Shown piece after piece: positions 7,263-8,659 of a stretch of DNA of 8,659 nt (within the stretch, counting starts at the first letter, position 1; each line of letters starts with the position of its first letter). The notes beneath the pieces are model-generated. The model saw nothing but the letters and a program-made list of their open reading frames with translations, did no database searches and was not told where the DNA came from. The translations under genes were made by a program, and so were the position numbers. This stretch comes from Nitrospinaceae bacterium (GTDB taxonomy: Bacteria; Nitrospinota; Nitrospinia; Nitrospinales; Nitrospinaceae): NCBI GenBank assembly GCA_029261615.1, contig JAJDAX010000209.1, forward strand, positions 1 to 8,659, read 5' to 3'.

Positions 7263-7316
7263 CTTGATTCTTTTTCAGAATAATCAGCAGTGTTTTATAT
7301 CATTGAAAGAATCAAG
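7263..7316 (-). repeat. 11-bp perfect inverted repeat across the rmlD stop codon
   Basis: CTTGATTCTTT (7263-7273) and AAAGAATCAAG (7306-7316) are exact reverse complements separated by 32 bases. The right arm contains the rmlD stop codon (7312-7314); the rest lies in the 118-bp rmlD-capE gap. The loop holds a minus-strand TGATATAAA (7294-7302), resembling an extended -10, so the arms would flank a possible internal capE promoter. No U-tract follows, so a Rho-independent terminator is unlikely. Function unknown. Confidence 0.6.
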
Positions 7317-8214
7317 CCTCTTGCCCTTCAGCGATACAATTGGCAAGGGCCTGGTCCCAAGTGGGGGGATGGGTGCCAAAAGTGCTTGTGAGTTTTGAAT
7401 TATCCAGAACAGAATATTTTGGCCGGACCGCCAGGGTCGGGTATTCGCTAGTCGGGATTGGAATGAGGGTGGGAGGACTGTCAAGCGACAGCGCGTCAAC
7501 AATCGCCTGAGTGAAACCGAACCATGTTGTTTGCCCGCCCGAGGTCAGGTGATAAACACCAGAAACGTCTTCAAGCTTTCTAACTTCTCCCTCAAGATTA
7601 GAACCCAATATTTTTTCAAGTGCGCTCACCGTAGTTTGGGCGATGGTGCGGCACCAGGTGGGAGCACCATGCTGGTCGTCAATGACTTTTAATTCCGGCC
7701 GTTCTTTGGCAAGCCGCATCATCGTCAAAAGAAAATTTTTACCACGCATCCCATACACCCAACTTGTTCTAAATATCAAATGCGGGGCAGAGCTCTTTTG
7801 AATCACAAGATCCCCCTCCAGTTTTGAGGCACCATATACACCCAATGGACCGGCAATATCCTCCTCAACATAGGGAGAATTTTTTTCACCTGAGTAAACG
7901 TAGTCTGTTGAGTAATGGACCAATGCCGCGCCTGTTCGCTCCGCTTCCTCCGCTAACAACCCAGGAACCTCGGCGTTTAACAGATGGGCGGCTTCCGGTT
8001 CTTCTTCGGCCTTATCGACCTGTGTGTAGGCTGCCGCATTGATGATGATGGTGGGTTGCAGGTCACGTATGGTGGTTCGGACGTTATCGAATTGACGCAG
8101 ATCCAGATTGTGCAGATCGAATGAGTTTAATTCAGAACGGGAAGCGAGCAACTGCTCCAGTTCGAATCCCACCTGACCCTGGCATCCGATCAGCATGATT
8201 TTAGGCAAAGGCAT
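7312..8214 (-). CDS. rmlD: dTDP-4-dehydrorhamnose reductase
   Basis: This 300-residue protein looks canonical for RmlD, which uses NAD(P)H to reduce dTDP-4-dehydro-L-rhamnose to dTDP-L-rhamnose. The cofactor motif GCQGQVG is at 10-16. IINAAAYTQVDKAEEEPE (57-74) is nearly diagnostic. T103-D104 in HYSTDYVYSGE, and Y127-x3-K131 in VYGASKLEGD, complete the active site. FRTSWVYG, VIDDQHGAPT and a C-terminal RPKYSVLDNSKL also match the family. ATG 8214 is preceded by GAGG in the 21-bp gap after capF. RmlD is normally found with rmlA, rmlB and rmlC, but here it sits between two FucNAc genes. It could instead reduce the UDP-L-keto sugar made by CapE, as the RmlD-like QnlA/WbvR enzymes do, but its motifs fit true RmlD better than my recollection of those proteins. 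Confidence 0.88.
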   Translation of the reverse strand: MPLPKIMLIGCQGQVGFELEQLLASRSELNSFDLHNLDLRQFDNVRTTIRDLQPTIIINAAAYTQVDKAEEEPEAAHLLNAEVPGLLAEEAERTGAALVHYSTDYVYSGEKNSPYVEEDIAGPLGVYGASKLEGDLVIQKSSAPHLIFRTSWVYGMRGKNFLLTMMRLAKERPELKVIDDQHGAPTWCRTIAQTTVSALEKILGSNLEGEVRKLEDVSGVYHLTSGGQTTWFGFTQAIVDALSLDSPPTLIPIPTSEYPTLAVRPKYSVLDNSKLTSTFGTHPPTWDQALANCIAEGQEA

Positions 8215-8235
8215 TGCAGAAACCTCAATTAATGA

Positions 8236-8659
8236 TTACACGTCCGCGCGGACGGTGTCTGGAAGGGAAGCATCAAATAATTCGTTGGCCCAGAACAGGG
8301 TGATCAACTCGTCCTGCCCACTATTGATCAGATTATGGGTGTGTAGAGTGGGAATGTCCAGTACTTGCGGTTCGGTGCCATGAACTTCAAACCGAATAAT
8401 TTCGTCTGAGAACATGCGCCGGATGCATATCGTCGCCGTTCCTTTTAACACCACAAATCGTTCAAATTTACGACAATGGAAATGGTTGCCGCGTGTCACT
8501 CCGGGCTTTGTGGTGGAAACATATACCTGTCCGCCATTGAGTTCCTTGACCAGTTCAAAGAGATCACCTCGGTTATCGCTGTGCCGTGTGAGGTCTAGCG
8601 GATAATGTTTGGGATAAAGGAAAGACCGGTATGTATTAAACAGTGCCAGCGTCAGGGGG
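8236..8659 (-). CDS. capF: UDP-L-FucNAc pathway epimerase/reductase CapF (WbjC/FnlB), C-terminal cupin part
   Basis: The frame stays open from TAA 8236-8238 to the window edge, giving about 140 residues of what should be a protein of roughly 370. The visible part is the C-terminal cupin domain of CapF/WbjC: HSDNRGDLFELVK, GGQVYVSTTKPGVTRGNHFH with its metal-binding histidines, then KFERFVVLKG, VLDIPTLHTHN and ending in FWANELFDASLPDTVRADV. In CapF this Zn-dependent cupin epimerises C3 of the CapE product, and the missing N-terminal SDR domain reduces C4 with NADPH. An apparent start at GTG 8499 is false, since it falls inside the TKPGVTRGNHFH core. The gene is followed 21 bp later by rmlD and belongs with capE downstream. 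Confidence 0.9.
   Translation of the reverse strand, partial: PLTLALFNTYRSFLYPKHYPLDLTRHSDNRGDLFELVKELNGGQVYVSTTKPGVTRGNHFHCRKFERFVVLKGTATICIRRMFSDEIIRFEVHGTEPQVLDIPTLHTHNLINSGQDELITLFWANELFDASLPDTVRADV
8241..8254 (-). repeat. 14-bp perfect GC-rich palindrome at the capF 3' end
   Basis: CGTCCGCGCGGACG is its own reverse complement. It lies inside the last codons of capF, two bases before the stop codon. In the minus-strand RNA it can fold as CGTCC-GCGC-GGACG, extended by ACA/TGT with one bulged C, giving about 8 pairs. No run of U follows, so it is not a standard intrinsic terminator. It could stabilise or delimit capF mRNA before rmlD, or be a coding coincidence of the V-R-A-D codons. Confidence 0.5.

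Overview
This window is part of a bacterial surface-polysaccharide locus (O-antigen or capsule). It encodes mainly nucleotide-sugar enzymes, plus modifying enzymes. A membrane-anchored WbpM-type dehydratase, a CapE/CapF pair, RmlD and a UDP-glucuronate 4-epimerase suggest a Gram-negative envelope, but this gene set is widely exchanged. I cannot name a phylum from the sequence. There are no RNA genes, transposases, CRISPR arrays or phage genes.

Layout. (1) 1-859, plus strand: the 3' end of an upstream gene, probably a methyltransferase, overlapping by 8 bp a complete class I SAM-dependent methyltransferase. (2) 937-1962, minus strand: a UDP-glucuronate 4-epimerase-like SDR enzyme, convergent with the methyltransferase. 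(3) 1963-2255: a 293-bp divergent intergenic region with a good extended -10 promoter for the epimerase and small hairpins just ahead of the next gene. (4) 2256-4178, plus strand: a 640-aa membrane-anchored UDP-HexNAc 4,6-dehydratase (WbpM/PglF/CapD type). (5) 4227-8659, minus strand: five co-directional genes, in transcription order capF (5' end outside the window), rmlD, capE, a Gfo/Idh/MocA oxidoreductase and a formyltransferase.

How they fit together. CapE and CapF are two of the three enzymes that make UDP-N-acetyl-L-fucosamine from UDP-GlcNAc; the third, the 2-epimerase CapG/WbjD, is not in the window. Between them lies a canonical rmlD (last step of dTDP-L-rhamnose synthesis) without rmlA, rmlB or rmlC. 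The WbpM-type enzyme opens a competing D-series branch from the same UDP-GlcNAc pool. The epimerase would supply UDP-galacturonate. The oxidoreductase and the N10-formyl-THF-type formyltransferase look like the ends of an amino-sugar branch, giving an N-formylated sugar, but no aminotransferase is visible. The predicted glycan could therefore contain L-FucNAc, L-Rha, GalA, a 6-deoxy-HexNAc and an N-formyl sugar, with one or two methylations. No glycosyltransferase, flippase or polymerase lies in this window.

The least explained sequence is non-coding: an 11-bp perfect inverted repeat across the rmlD stop codon, a 14-bp perfect palindrome at the capF 3' end, and alternative hairpins in front of the wbpM-like start.
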